Positions 6,974 through 14,138 of a DNA stretch of 19,862 nucleotides are shown here, one piece after another (the stretch's first letter is position 1; every line of letters begins with the position of its first letter). Origin of the DNA: Pseudomonadota bacterium (lineage in GTDB: Bacteria; Pseudomonadota; Gammaproteobacteria; Acidiferrobacterales; Acidiferrobacteraceae); NCBI GenBank assembly GCA_021797365.1, contig JAJZZU010000011.1, forward strand, positions 1 to 19,862. The letters run 5' to 3'. Made by a program: the position numbers and the translations under genes. The notes below the pieces were generated by a model. The model ran no database searches, had not been told where the DNA came from, and worked only from the letters and a program-made list of their open reading frames with translations.

Positions 6974-8644
6974 TCAAAATATCGTCTCCGGCTCGGCGCG
7001 CTTGGTGAGGAGATAAGGCGGCATGGCGAGTGCGTGCAGGGGTGTGTGGCGGAAGGTGGCGAGGGCCTCGTCGACGGTCTCCACGATCGGCTCCTCCTTG
7101 CGATTGAATGAGGTATTGAGCAGCACCGGGACCCCCGTGCGTCGCGCGAAGTCCGCGAGGATGCGCCGTAACAAGGGATCATCGCTGTCAGCCACCGTTT
7201 GCAGGCGGGCGGTATTGTCGATATGGGTCACGGCCGGTATGACGGTCGTTGCCTCGGGGCGCACGCCGGCGGCGAATTGCATGAACGGTGACGGACCCTT
7301 GATCTCGAAGAATCGTTCGGCCTCCTCCAGGAGGACGATGGGCGCGAGCGGGCGAAACCATTCGCGCTGTTTTACGCGCGCGTTGATCCAATCGCGCACG
7401 CGCACGTCGCGTGGATCCCCCAGGATACTGCGATGACCGAGGGCACGCGGGCCGAATTCGCTGCGCCCCTGGTAGAGCCCCACGACGCGCGAGTGCGCGA
7501 GCAGATCGGCAATGCGCGCGGACAGGTCGTCGGGGCGCTCGATCACGAGATCGCAGGCGGTGTGCAGCGCATCGTCGATCGCCCCGGGTGCGCGCGCGGG
7601 CCCGAGAAAGTCGGTATTCCAGCGGTATCGGCAGGGGGCCTTCAAGATCTCGGTGAGGCCGTAGATCGCGCATCCCAGGGCTGTGCCGGCGTCGCTCGGT
7701 GCGGGCGGGATGAACACCCGCCGAAACGGCGATTCGCGCCACAGCCGGTCATTGGCCGAGCAATTCAGGGCCGTGCCCCCGGCAAAGCATAAATCTTCGG
7801 CGCCGGTCTTTACCGCCAGCCAGCGCGCGAGGGCCAGGACACCCTCTTCGAAGGCGTGCTGGCCGGCGGCAGCGAGATCGGCGCTGACGCGCAGCCGGAC
7901 CTTGTCCCCATCGACGTAGCGGAATCGCTGGTGGTCGGCCATGATGTCGAGCCAGGAATCGGGGATACGGACCACGCCATGGGCGACGTCAAGCGCCGGC
8001 AGCCCCAGGGCGCGGTGATCGCCATAGGGGGCAAGGCCCATGACCTTGCCTTCATGGCCCTCGCCCGGAAAGATCGCCTGGGTAAGCAGGAAGTAGAACA
8101 TCCCGAGCCCCACCGGCCTTTGGCGATCGCCCTCCCAGCATTGCTTTGCCAGGCACCGCAGCCCCTCGCGGTCGGCCTCATAGAAGGATGAGACCTCGCG
8201 CCAATCTCCCGGGACGGTGTCCCGTCCCGGCCAATCCTCGATACAATCCGCAGCCGGGCTCCCTTGGCCGTCTACGATCATGATCGCGGCGCGGCGAAAC
8301 GGCGACGGGGGGAAGACGCTGTAGAGGTGTGCGAGGTGGTGGGACAGGCGCGCGCGCCGGGCATGAGGCGCAAAGGATATGTTCTCCTCGATCTCCCGCT
8401 CGTATTCGCCGATATGCCGTTTCTCGGCATCCGACGAGAAGCATTCCACGAGCACGTCCACCGGACGGCCCAAATCGCGCAGGAGCGGGGCGTAGAGACG
8501 GGATACGTCGCCGCGCTTCCCCCAGTGGTGCTTCTCGCGCGTCAGGCGTTCCTTTTGGATCGCGCACACGACTTCCTGACCACGCATGATGCAGAGGCTT
8601 GCGTCTTGCGTGCGATTGATGCCCACGATGATCGCGTCGTCCAT
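6974..8644 (-). CDS. O-carbamoyltransferase, NodU/CmcH/TobZ family
   Basis: A 556-aa protein of the NodU/CmcH/TobZ family, which transfers a carbamoyl group from carbamoyl phosphate (through a carbamoyl-adenylate) to a hydroxyl or other acceptor. The N-terminal Kae1-like domain starts IIVGINRTQDASLCIM and has the metal site HHLAH (102-106), EGKVMGLAPYG (198-208) and GGTALN (289-294). The C-terminal YrdC-like domain shows FGPRALGHRSIL (397-408), REWFRPLAPIV and NTSFN, all hallmarks of the family. Length is typical. The start at 8644 is set by a strong GGAGGAG ribosome-binding site. It is the first gene of a two-gene unit with the dimethylformamidase-like protein. Known relatives act in Nod factor, cephamycin and tobramycin synthesis, but no such cluster is visible here, so the acceptor is unknown. 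Confidence 0.92.
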   Translation of the reverse strand: MDDAIIVGINRTQDASLCIMRGQEVVCAIQKERLTREKHHWGKRGDVSRLYAPLLRDLGRPVDVLVECFSSDAEKRHIGEYEREIEENISFAPHARRARLSHHLAHLYSVFPPSPFRRAAIMIVDGQGSPAADCIEDWPGRDTVPGDWREVSSFYEADREGLRCLAKQCWEGDRQRPVGLGMFYFLLTQAIFPGEGHEGKVMGLAPYGDHRALGLPALDVAHGVVRIPDSWLDIMADHQRFRYVDGDKVRLRVSADLAAAGQHAFEEGVLALARWLAVKTGAEDLCFAGGTALNCSANDRLWRESPFRRVFIPPAPSDAGTALGCAIYGLTEILKAPCRYRWNTDFLGPARAPGAIDDALHTACDLVIERPDDLSARIADLLAHSRVVGLYQGRSEFGPRALGHRSILGDPRDVRVRDWINARVKQREWFRPLAPIVLLEEAERFFEIKGPSPFMQFAAGVRPEATTVIPAVTHIDNTARLQTVADSDDPLLRRILADFARRTGVPVLLNTSFNRKEEPIVETVDEALATFRHTPLHALAMPPYLLTKRAEPETIF

Positions 8645-9376
8645 GCGCTAGCTCCTCCGTTTGTCGATGGGCGGACCGATCGGCCGGATAGGTCTCTCGG
8701 GCGACCGCGCCCATCGGGGCCCCGCGAATCGTTCACAGATCTCCGGCCGGCCAGGGCCGGCATCATGGCGTGGCGCTGCGCGGATGGCAGAGCTGCGCCG
8801 CTCAGGATCGGGGATGTCGCCACCCCACCCGCGTTCGGCGGGCGGCATCGCCGGGAGTCGCCAGCGCAGGTAGTGGTGGGCGTTTTGCTAACAAATCCGC
8901 GCACGGTTACGCCCCTTCATCGGGTCAAAGGCCGGCCCCGCTTCGTGCCCCGCGCGATATGGCACGTAGGCCGGGATAAACGCGTCGCCGATGCGCAACG
9001 GGCGCGTCAGCAAAGACGTGACAGTACCCGGACGGATGTGGAGAACTCGGGGTGATCGATTGTGATCCTTGGGCCTGCGATGCATGGAAAATCTCCCGGT
9101 GCTTTGAAGAGGGCCCGCGTAGCATAGCCGCTCGCGCACGCCCCGATAGCGACCGAACGGCGGATGAAGCGATCCCCGAGTCCATGCCGAACAGGACCAA
9201 GCCCGCGGAAATACCAGGAATAATATGGACACGAACCGCCGTGACGATGCGAGATTGACGTGGACCACAAGCGCATTCCGGCGTCCGCCCAATAGCGGCC
9301 CTATCGATGGCGCGATGGGCACAGACAGCATTGCCGGATTTAAGGGCGGCGCTTGGCGCACCATGGGGCGCGACGT
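8645..9376. other. Gene-poor stretch upstream of the carbamoyltransferase
   Basis: I see no convincing gene in these 732 bases. Several open frames exist on both strands but they overlap each other, have arginine/serine-rich composition and show no recognisable motif. A minus-strand stretch near 8888-9020 reads LLTRPLRIGDAFIPAYVPY, which looks somewhat protein-like and could be debris of a decayed gene. The part next to 8645 must contain the promoter of the carbamoyltransferase unit, but I could not pick a clear one. Confidence 0.5.
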
Positions 9377-9583
9377 CTAGGAAATGTCTCCGCCGCCGGC
9401 CTCGTCTTGACGTTTCGCTTCGGCGCGCGCGATCCAGGCCGTGAGTTTACGAATCCAGAAGGTCGGGAAGGTTGCGATGACGGTAATGATGGTGACTGCG
9501 ATCAAATACGCGATAAGCATGATGGCGACCCGTCGTATGCGCGGCCAAAAAGCGCTAGCCGCGAGCGATTCATTATCGCCCAT
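9377..9583 (-). CDS. Possible small single-span membrane protein
   Basis: A 68-aa reading frame starting at an ATG at 9583. It has a short polar N-terminus (MGDNESLAASAFWPRIRR), one long hydrophobic helix (about residues 19-42, rich in Ile/Val/Ala), and a charged amphipathic C-terminus (RKLTAWIARAEAKRQDEAGGGDIS). The positive charges on both sides and clear helix pattern look like a real small membrane protein, and the composition differs from the arginine-rich shadow frames around it. I recognise no family. No good ribosome-binding site is seen before the ATG. The frame stays open upstream to 9769, but that extension looks non-coding. It lies alone between the gene-poor stretch and the IS21 remnant. 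Confidence 0.4.
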   Translation of the reverse strand: MGDNESLAASAFWPRIRRVAIMLIAYLIAVTIITVIATFPTFWIRKLTAWIARAEAKRQDEAGGGDIS

Positions 9584-9765
9584 ATGCAATCGTGATGCCA
9601 GCGACAACGACTGCGGCGGCAGCCGCGCGCGCCGATGTCCGGGTACGGTTATGCGCAGCCGGCCCCAGGGCGGCGGACGGTGCGGGATGGTGCGGGCCTC
9701 GCCACATAACCCCGATCTCCCCGACCCAGCCGTGACGCTCCGGGCGGCCATGGTGAGGCGGATGT

Positions 9766-10425
9766 TCATCTCATGGATCCCGCCGTGCCCTGGATCGCGG
9801 ATCCCGGAGGGGGCCGCCAGGCGGACTGGGCGCGGCGCGTGCCCTTGTCCGTCCGGGTCTCGGCGCTGGCGCCCCGAAAAGTCGTTGTCGCAGACAGACC
9901 CGATGATAAGCGCAGTGTCTGGGTGGCGGCCCTAAGGTCCGTTGTCACCGGGAACCAGGTCTTGAAGACCTCGCCGGTCGCGCGGTCGACGATCTGCGGC
10001 TCTTGCCCGAAGTCGACCTGGGCGACCTCGGCGACCGCGAAATCCAGGATCACCGTGGCCGGAGGATCAAAGTCGACGGCCCGATCGAGCAGACGGCAGA
10101 TGGTGTGCACACTGCCGGTGAACCGACACTTGCGTGCCAGCGCCTGCTGGATGGCCTTCGCGGTGATCCCCTGACCGTGCCAGGCGAGGATCTGCTCCCG
10201 GAAGGGAGCAGCACTCGACACCAACCGGTTCGTGGGCGCCGGAGCCAACACCTGCGCCCATTCCCGGTCCTCGGGCAGGGGAGTCTTGGGCTCAAGCCAG
10301 CCCCGCTCAAGGGCCTGTCGTCGCACCCGCGCCACGGTCTTGCGACCCACCCACTGGGCGCGCGTCCCATCGCGATCGGACTCGCCCCATCGCAGGCGTT
10401 GAATCACTTGCCGGATCTCATACAT
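9766..10425 (-). pseudogene. Truncated IS21-family transposase (IstA) fragment
   Basis: The frame from the ATG at 10425 reads MYEIRQVIQRLRWGESDRD, the N-terminal DNA-binding region of IS21 IstA, and continues into the catalytic domain as far as AEVAQVDFGQ (first catalytic Asp) and GEVFKTWF. After roughly position 9955 the similarity stops abruptly: the rest of the frame (TTDLRAATQTLRL onward) has no IstA character. Intact IstA is about 500 aa, and the remaining catalytic residues and the partner ATPase gene istB are missing, so this is an inactive remnant of about 158 authentic residues. What cut it is not clear; a short inverted repeat (CAGAC/GTCTG, 9891-9921) lies just past the breakpoint. 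The original left end of the element should lie upstream of 10425. Confidence 0.85.
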
Positions 10426-10754
10426 CTCGAACCTCAGTGGCTCATCGCGTCTCCTCTCGATAAAAAACCTCGAGAGGGTAACGCACCAAGGGGTCCGAAA
10501 CGGGAACCGGTGACTGGACGTGGCCTCTATTAGGGCGCGAATCGACTGGCGCCATGAGGGAGGCCGCGAACGACATAGCCCCATGGGGCGTGCATCAAAA
10601 CGCCCTCACGAAGGGCCCTTTACGCCGCCCCATAGGGCCTTCCCCCCGAGTCCTCCTGGCGATGCCTGGATCGCGCACCATGAAAGACGGCGGTCACGCC
10701 GCCATTCAAGCCCGCGTTCGGCACAAGAATCGTGATTTCCCCCAAAGTGAGAGC
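10426..10754. other. IS21 end region and spacer before the next transposon
   Basis: No gene is seen. The first hundred bases upstream of the istA start (around 10475-10525, containing GGTCCGAAACGGGAACCGGT) resemble the end of an IS21-type element, which normally carries repeated transposase-binding sites. Further on there is a 12-bp palindrome GCCCCATGGGGC (10578-10589) and short GC-rich hairpins (GGGCGT/ACGCCC, 10586-10605; GGCGG/CCGCC near 10690), none followed by a T-run. Confidence 0.4.
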
Positions 10755-10774
10755 GGTCACCGTATTTGATGGAC
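10755..10774 (+). repeat. Outer left-end repeat of the transposon
   Basis: GGTCACCGTATTTGATGGAC shares GGTCAC and TGATGGAC with the inner left copy and the right-end copy. It is in direct orientation to the copy at 10779 and starts 24 bp before it, so it may be a second transposase-binding site or the true terminal one. Confidence 0.5.
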
Positions 10775-10777
10775 TAA

Positions 10778-10798
10778 TGTTCACGATCGGTGATGGAC
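10778..10798 (+). repeat. Left inverted repeat of the transposon
   Basis: Starts TGTTCACGATCGGTGATGGA. Its reverse complement matches the plus strand at 14118-14138 at 17 of 21 positions, without gaps. Confidence 0.6.
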
Positions 10799-10810
10799 CG
10801 GCGGCACAAG

Positions 10811-10839
10811 CGATCGTGACGGCTACACCGTCACGATCG
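10811..10839. repeat. Perfect 12-bp stem-loop just after the transposon genes
   Basis: CGATCGTGACGG (10811-10822) and CCGTCACGATCG (10828-10839) are perfect complements with a 5-base loop. The stem shares TCACGATCG with the left-end repeat, so it may be a pair of transposase-binding sites. It also lies 9 bp beyond the stop of the last gene and could end transcription, although no T-run follows on the minus strand. Confidence 0.6.
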
Positions 10840-10848
10840 GGGGTCGGA

Positions 10849-11052
10849 TCAAAACGGCGGGTCGCTCAGCGGCGGCATCGAGTCGCCATAGTCATCCCGT
10901 GATGTTGGCCGATCGTTGTAGTAGCGATGGATCTGCGCAAAGTAGCGGTTCTGAAAGCGGATAATGAACGTCTCAAGGAATTCGCTCAGGGCGATCACCG
11001 CCTCGTCGGGCAGTTCGGGGAAAGGGATAAAATCGGACTCTTCGTTGGACAT
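10849..11052 (-). CDS. Small acidic transposon-associated protein of unknown function
   Basis: A 67-aa protein beginning MSNEESDFIPFPELPDEAVI, with a helical core (ALSEFLETFIIRFQNRYFAQIHRYYNDR) and a short acidic tail. The ATG at 11052 is preceded by AAGGAG with 7 bp spacing, a strong site that rules out the longer open frame reaching 11274 (which overlaps the ATPase gene and is arginine/histidine-rich). It is 26 bp downstream of the ATPase stop and is the last gene of the transposon operon. I recognise no characterised family. Its position and size suggest an accessory role in transposition, for example bridging the ATPase and transposase, but that is inference only. Confidence 0.7.
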   Translation of the reverse strand: MSNEESDFIPFPELPDEAVIALSEFLETFIIRFQNRYFAQIHRYYNDRPTSRDDYGDSMPPLSDPPF

Positions 11053-11078
11053 GACGGCGCTCCTTCGGGTCGCAAGGG

Positions 11079-11921
11079 TCAGGGTGTGGCCCGCGCACGG
11101 CGCGGATGGGCGGTGGGCCCGCCGAAGACCTCGAGATAGAGTTTCTCGTCGAGGGTGGTGATCTCGCGTTGTGCGGCGCTCATGAGGAGTTCGGCGGCCA
11201 TGCCGGCGAGAATGCGGTAATTGCCGGCGGCGTGGTCGACGAGCGTCGCGCGCAGCCCGTGCGTCATGAGGCAAGCGCCGCCGGCGGTCTTGAGCAGGTG
11301 ATCGAGGGCCGCGGCGAGCTCCTCGCGGCTGGCCGCCTCGGCGCTCAGGCGCGTCCGGATGCGGGAACCCAAGGGAATGAGCTCCTCGCGTCTTAGCTTC
11401 TCCAAAAGCCTACCATCACCCGCGAGCACGACGGCGAGCAGCGACTGCGAGTCGAAGCGAGCGCTGGCGAGCAGCCGCAGCTCGTTGAGCACAGCCGGGC
11501 TCATCTCCTGGGCTTCGTCGACCAGCAAGACGGAGCGACGCGTAGTCGAGCCCAGGTGATCGAGCCAACGGCTGCGTAGCGCCTGGAAGCCGCCCCAGCG
11601 GTTTGAGACACGAATGGCGACCCCGAAGATATCACCGAGCTCACGATAGAAGTCCGAGAGATTGCTTTGCGGGTGGTGGACGACGCCTACCGTGAGGTCG
11701 GGCAGACGGGCGAGGCGCTCGGCCAGGATGCGTAGCACCACGCTCTTGCCGCAGCCCGGATCGCCATGCACGAGGGCGAAGCCGCCCTCGCGCAGGTGCG
11801 CATGCTCGATGCGCCAGCAGAAGGTCTCGATCTTCGGCGACCGGTAGAGGGCCTCGGTCGGCACCTCGGGGGAAAAGGGGTCGAACTTGAGCCCATAGAG
11901 GGCGAGCAGTCTCTGGTTCAT
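11079..11921 (-). CDS. ExeA/TniB-like AAA+ ATPase of the transposon
   Basis: A 280-aa AAA+ ATPase. It starts MNQRLLALYGLKFDPFSPEVPTE, the N-terminal signature of ExeA-like ATPases (the FDPF motif), followed by Walker A GDPGCGKS (53-60), Walker B VLLVDEAQE (131-139), and a likely sensor/arginine region with GSRIRTRLSAEAASREEL. Proteins annotated as ExeA or general secretion protein A are often the helper ATPases of transposons, equivalent to MuB, TnsC, TniB or IstB, which select target DNA and activate the transposase. Its place directly after a DDE transposase gene, with the ATG overlapping the transposase stop by 4 bp, supports that role rather than secretion. No membrane or peptidoglycan-binding segment is present, unlike true ExeA. 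Confidence 0.88.
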   Translation of the reverse strand: MNQRLLALYGLKFDPFSPEVPTEALYRSPKIETFCWRIEHAHLREGGFALVHGDPGCGKSVVLRILAERLARLPDLTVGVVHHPQSNLSDFYRELGDIFGVAIRVSNRWGGFQALRSRWLDHLGSTTRRSVLLVDEAQEMSPAVLNELRLLASARFDSQSLLAVVLAGDGRLLEKLRREELIPLGSRIRTRLSAEAASREELAAALDHLLKTAGGACLMTHGLRATLVDHAAGNYRILAGMAAELLMSAAQREITTLDEKLYLEVFGGPTAHPRRARATP

Positions 11922-13372
11922 GCAGGGTCATCCTTTGGGTGGGATTCGGGCAGGTACGCCGGCGGCAGCCCCGTGGCGGCGTAGTCGGCGATCATCTGCT
12001 TCAAAAGCGGCGCGACGCCGGAGGCGGCCGGTGTCGGGGCGCGGCTTGGGGGCTCGACCGTGCGGCGCAGCCGCTCGGCATTGGCGGCCTTGTCGATCGG
12101 GTATACCGGGCAGAGGATGGTCCCGAGCCGCGGATCGATCAGATCCACCTGCCGCAAATCCCAGCGCGCATAGCGCAGGTGGACCTCGCTGAAGTGCCGG
12201 TAACGGGTGGGGATCTCGAAGCGACGCCCCTCGAGGCTTACCATGCCGTCGGAGCGGCGCACCCGCCGCTTGGCCTCGATGCGGAAGGCCGCGCGCAGCG
12301 CATCGCTTCCCGGACAGGCGCGTGCGACCGAGGGGCCTTCGAGGTAGCGTTGAAGGGGCGTGGCGCCGATCTCGCGGTGCACCGTGCGATGGTATTCCTG
12401 GGTGACCCAGGCGCAGGTGGCCAGGTTCAGCTGATCGAGCGTCAACCGCTCCTCGCCCTCGAGCATCGCCAAAAGCCGCCCCTCGACCCGGGACCACAGG
12501 TTCTCCTGCTTGCCGTTGACGTGCGGCGAACGGGGTAGCGTCGGCACATGCAGAATGCCCAATGCGGCCAGTCCCGCGGTGAACTCGCCGGACATCATCG
12601 CCGAGCCCCGGTCGCTCATGAGGGATCGGGGCAGACCCACCTTCGAAAGGGCCTGCGAGAAGCCGTGCACGAGCTGCTCGGTGCCCTCGGATGTGTACCA
12701 CTGGGCGTGGGCGAGATAGCGCGAACGGTCGTCGACGAAGGCGACCAGCAAGGGCTTGACCCACTCGCCCTCGCACGAGAGGACCTTGCGCGAGCCGTGA
12801 TGGAAGTCGAGATGCATAAGTTGCAGGACATACTCGACCTCATAGCTTCTGATCTCACGCTCCACGAGTGTTGCGCCGGCGCCGGGGATGACGGGATCGC
12901 CACGGCGCGCGGGGCGCTTGCGCGTCAGACCCTGAGCCTTCAGGTAGCGCCGGACACTGGAGTAGGAGGGACACGGCACGCCCGGATCGACGGCAGCCAG
13001 GCGTACCCGCAGATTGTCGTGGTGCAGCTGGGCCGTCCACCCGGGATGCTCCGCATACTGGAGGCGCAAGACCTCTTGCGCCTCTTGGCCGACGCTCAGG
13101 AAGCCGCCGATGTCGCGCCGGACCTGGTTGCGCAACACGGTCACCGGGTCGGCGGCATGGCGGGCGGCGTAGAACCATCGCTCGATAGTGGAGGCGCCGA
13201 AGCGCACATCGAGTCCGGTCAAGGGGTGGCGCCAGGTGCGTTCGGCGAGCGCGCTTAAAGCCGTCTGCAGATCCCCGGGCGCGGGGGGTGCGGCCAGCAA
13301 GGGACCGATGATGGCAAAGCGCAGCCGCGCCCATCGATCGCGTCGGCGCAGATCGTCGTTTGAGCCCACCAT
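11918..13372 (-). CDS. DDE (Mu/TniA/IS481-like, rve-type) transposase
   Basis: A 484-aa integrase-core transposase. The N-terminal part (about 1-160) is helical with helix-turn-helix-like stretches, including STIERWFYAARH and SYSSVRRYLKAQGLTRKRPARRG. The RNase-H-fold core carries the catalytic triad: Asp189 in LMHLDFHHGSRK, Asp254 in LMSDRGSAMMSGEF, and Glu290 in VNGKQENLWSRVEGRL, with 35 residues between the second and third. A beta-barrel-like C-terminal part follows (DGMVSLEGRRFEIPTRY), as in Mu transposase and IS21/IS481 relatives. The start at 13372 is preceded by GAGGAGGG. Its stop overlaps the ATPase start (ATGA), indicating coupled translation. All catalytic residues are present, so it may be active. 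Confidence 0.9.
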   Translation of the reverse strand: MVGSNDDLRRRDRWARLRFAIIGPLLAAPPAPGDLQTALSALAERTWRHPLTGLDVRFGASTIERWFYAARHAADPVTVLRNQVRRDIGGFLSVGQEAQEVLRLQYAEHPGWTAQLHHDNLRVRLAAVDPGVPCPSYSSVRRYLKAQGLTRKRPARRGDPVIPGAGATLVEREIRSYEVEYVLQLMHLDFHHGSRKVLSCEGEWVKPLLVAFVDDRSRYLAHAQWYTSEGTEQLVHGFSQALSKVGLPRSLMSDRGSAMMSGEFTAGLAALGILHVPTLPRSPHVNGKQENLWSRVEGRLLAMLEGEERLTLDQLNLATCAWVTQEYHRTVHREIGATPLQRYLEGPSVARACPGSDALRAAFRIEAKRRVRRSDGMVSLEGRRFEIPTRYRHFSEVHLRYARWDLRQVDLIDPRLGTILCPVYPIDKAANAERLRRTVEPPSRAPTPAASGVAPLLKQMIADYAATGLPPAYLPESHPKDDPA

Positions 13373-13482
13373 ACCCTCCTCATGCCGTCACATGGCGATG
13401 GCGGGGCAGTCTAGGCACCCGTTCTCGCCTCTGCTACCGGCATCCTCTGCGGGCGGGCGGGGGCGCGTTCGCGGCCCTTGGA

Positions 13483-14034
13483 TTACCTGCTCATGGCGGC
13501 GGTGCCGAGCGGGCCCATGAAGCGCAAGAGTTGCCCCATCCGCTCAAGGCAGCCGGGTCCCTGGAAGCGTTGAAGCAGGCCGTGGGGTAGGAGATCGCCC
13601 GTAAGCGGCGGCATGAAGCGGCTGCGCACCGACTGCCAAAACCCCGTCTGCTGGAAATCCCTCCGCCACCATGCCCGCCAGCGCAAGAGGGTGCGCGCGG
13701 GCACCTTGAGTCCGTCGCGCACCGACTGCGCGGCATGACCACCGGCCGGCGAGACCAGCATCAATAGGACCGCCACGTACACCCGTCGACCCAAAAAGCG
13801 CACCGAGGCCGGGGTCGTGCGGGCATCGCATCGCCCGCAGGTGAAGCTCAGGCGCTGGGAATACTCCTCCCGCATCGCCGCCGGGCAGCCGCGGGGTTTG
13901 CGGGGGAAATCCGCCACGTGCAAGGGTCCACCGCACCGGGGGCAACGCCCCAGGCGCGCCTCCTCAGCCAATTCGGCGTCGATAAGGGAGAGAAAATGAA
14001 AAAAAGCGGGATCTTGAAGCAAGGCATGGCACAC
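13483..14034 (-). CDS. Zinc-ribbon protein of the transposon, function unknown
   Basis: A 183-aa protein with two Cys pairs, CPRC (31-34) and CGRC (66-69), forming a likely zinc ribbon. These are followed by RTTPASVRFLGRRVYVAVLLMLVS and a helix-turn-helix-like stretch VPARTLLRWRAWWRRDFQQTGFW. I believe similar proteins recur beside ExeA-like ATPase/DDE transposase pairs, from general knowledge and not a search. The start is chosen as the GTG at 14034 because AAGGAG lies 9 bp before it and the protein then begins (M)CHALLQDPAFF; an ATG at 14157 is possible but its extra 41 residues lie across the right-end repeat of the element. The gene is first in the transposon operon, 110 bp before the transposase. 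A role in DNA-end or target recognition, like the zinc-finger protein TniQ/TnsD, is plausible inference. Confidence 0.75.
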   Translation of the reverse strand: MCHALLQDPAFFHFLSLIDAELAEEARLGRCPRCGGPLHVADFPRKPRGCPAAMREEYSQRLSFTCGRCDARTTPASVRFLGRRVYVAVLLMLVSPAGGHAAQSVRDGLKVPARTLLRWRAWWRRDFQQTGFWQSVRSRFMPPLTGDLLPHGLLQRFQGPGCLERMGQLLRFMGPLGTAAMSR

Positions 14035-14083
14035 TAGCGGGGTCTCCTTGGTCGCGAAACCGGAGACTCTCCCGAGGGGGTCG

Positions 14084-14095
14084 TCTTGATCAAGA
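14084..14095. promoter_or_regulatory. 12-bp palindrome upstream of the transposon operon
   Basis: TCTTGATCAAGA is a perfect palindrome 50 bp upstream of the zinc-ribbon gene start and inside the right-end repeat of the element. Two GATCCCC/GAGGG direct repeats follow it (14096-14115). It could be an operator for the operon; no promoter hexamers are clear. Confidence 0.3.
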
Positions 14096-14117
14096 TCCCC
14101 GAGGGAGATCCCCCTCA

Positions 14118-14138
14118 GTCCATCACGAAACGTGACCA
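14118..14138 (-). repeat. Right inverted repeat of the transposon
   Basis: On the minus strand it starts TGGTCACGTTTCGTGATGGA and matches the left inverted repeat at 17 of 21 bases, ungapped. It lies upstream of the first gene of the element, as expected for a terminal or subterminal transposase site. Confidence 0.6.

Larger units (their letters stand above)
10755..14138 (-). mobile_element. Four-gene DDE transposon (zinc ribbon, DDE transposase, ExeA/TniB-like ATPase, small protein)
   Basis: Four minus-strand genes lie together: a zinc-ribbon protein, a DDE transposase, an AAA+ ATPase overlapping it by 4 bp, and a 67-aa acidic protein. They are bracketed by similar sequences in inverted orientation at 10778-10798 and 14118-14138, which match at 17 of 21 bases and begin with TG. 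A further related copy lies at 10755-10774. A transposase with an AAA+ partner and multiple end repeats is the plan of Mu, Tn7 and Tn5053-like elements. The exact ends are not settled: no convincing target duplication flanks any pair I tried. All four genes are open, so the element may still be active. Confidence 0.7.

Noticed and set aside
8264..9055. Plus-strand frame of 263 codons
   Set aside because: Half of it is antisense to the carbamoyltransferase and the rest has no motif or ribosome-binding site.
12548..13258. Plus-strand frame of 236 codons opposite the DDE transposase
   Set aside because: The minus strand holds all catalytic motifs of the transposase; this is its mirror frame.
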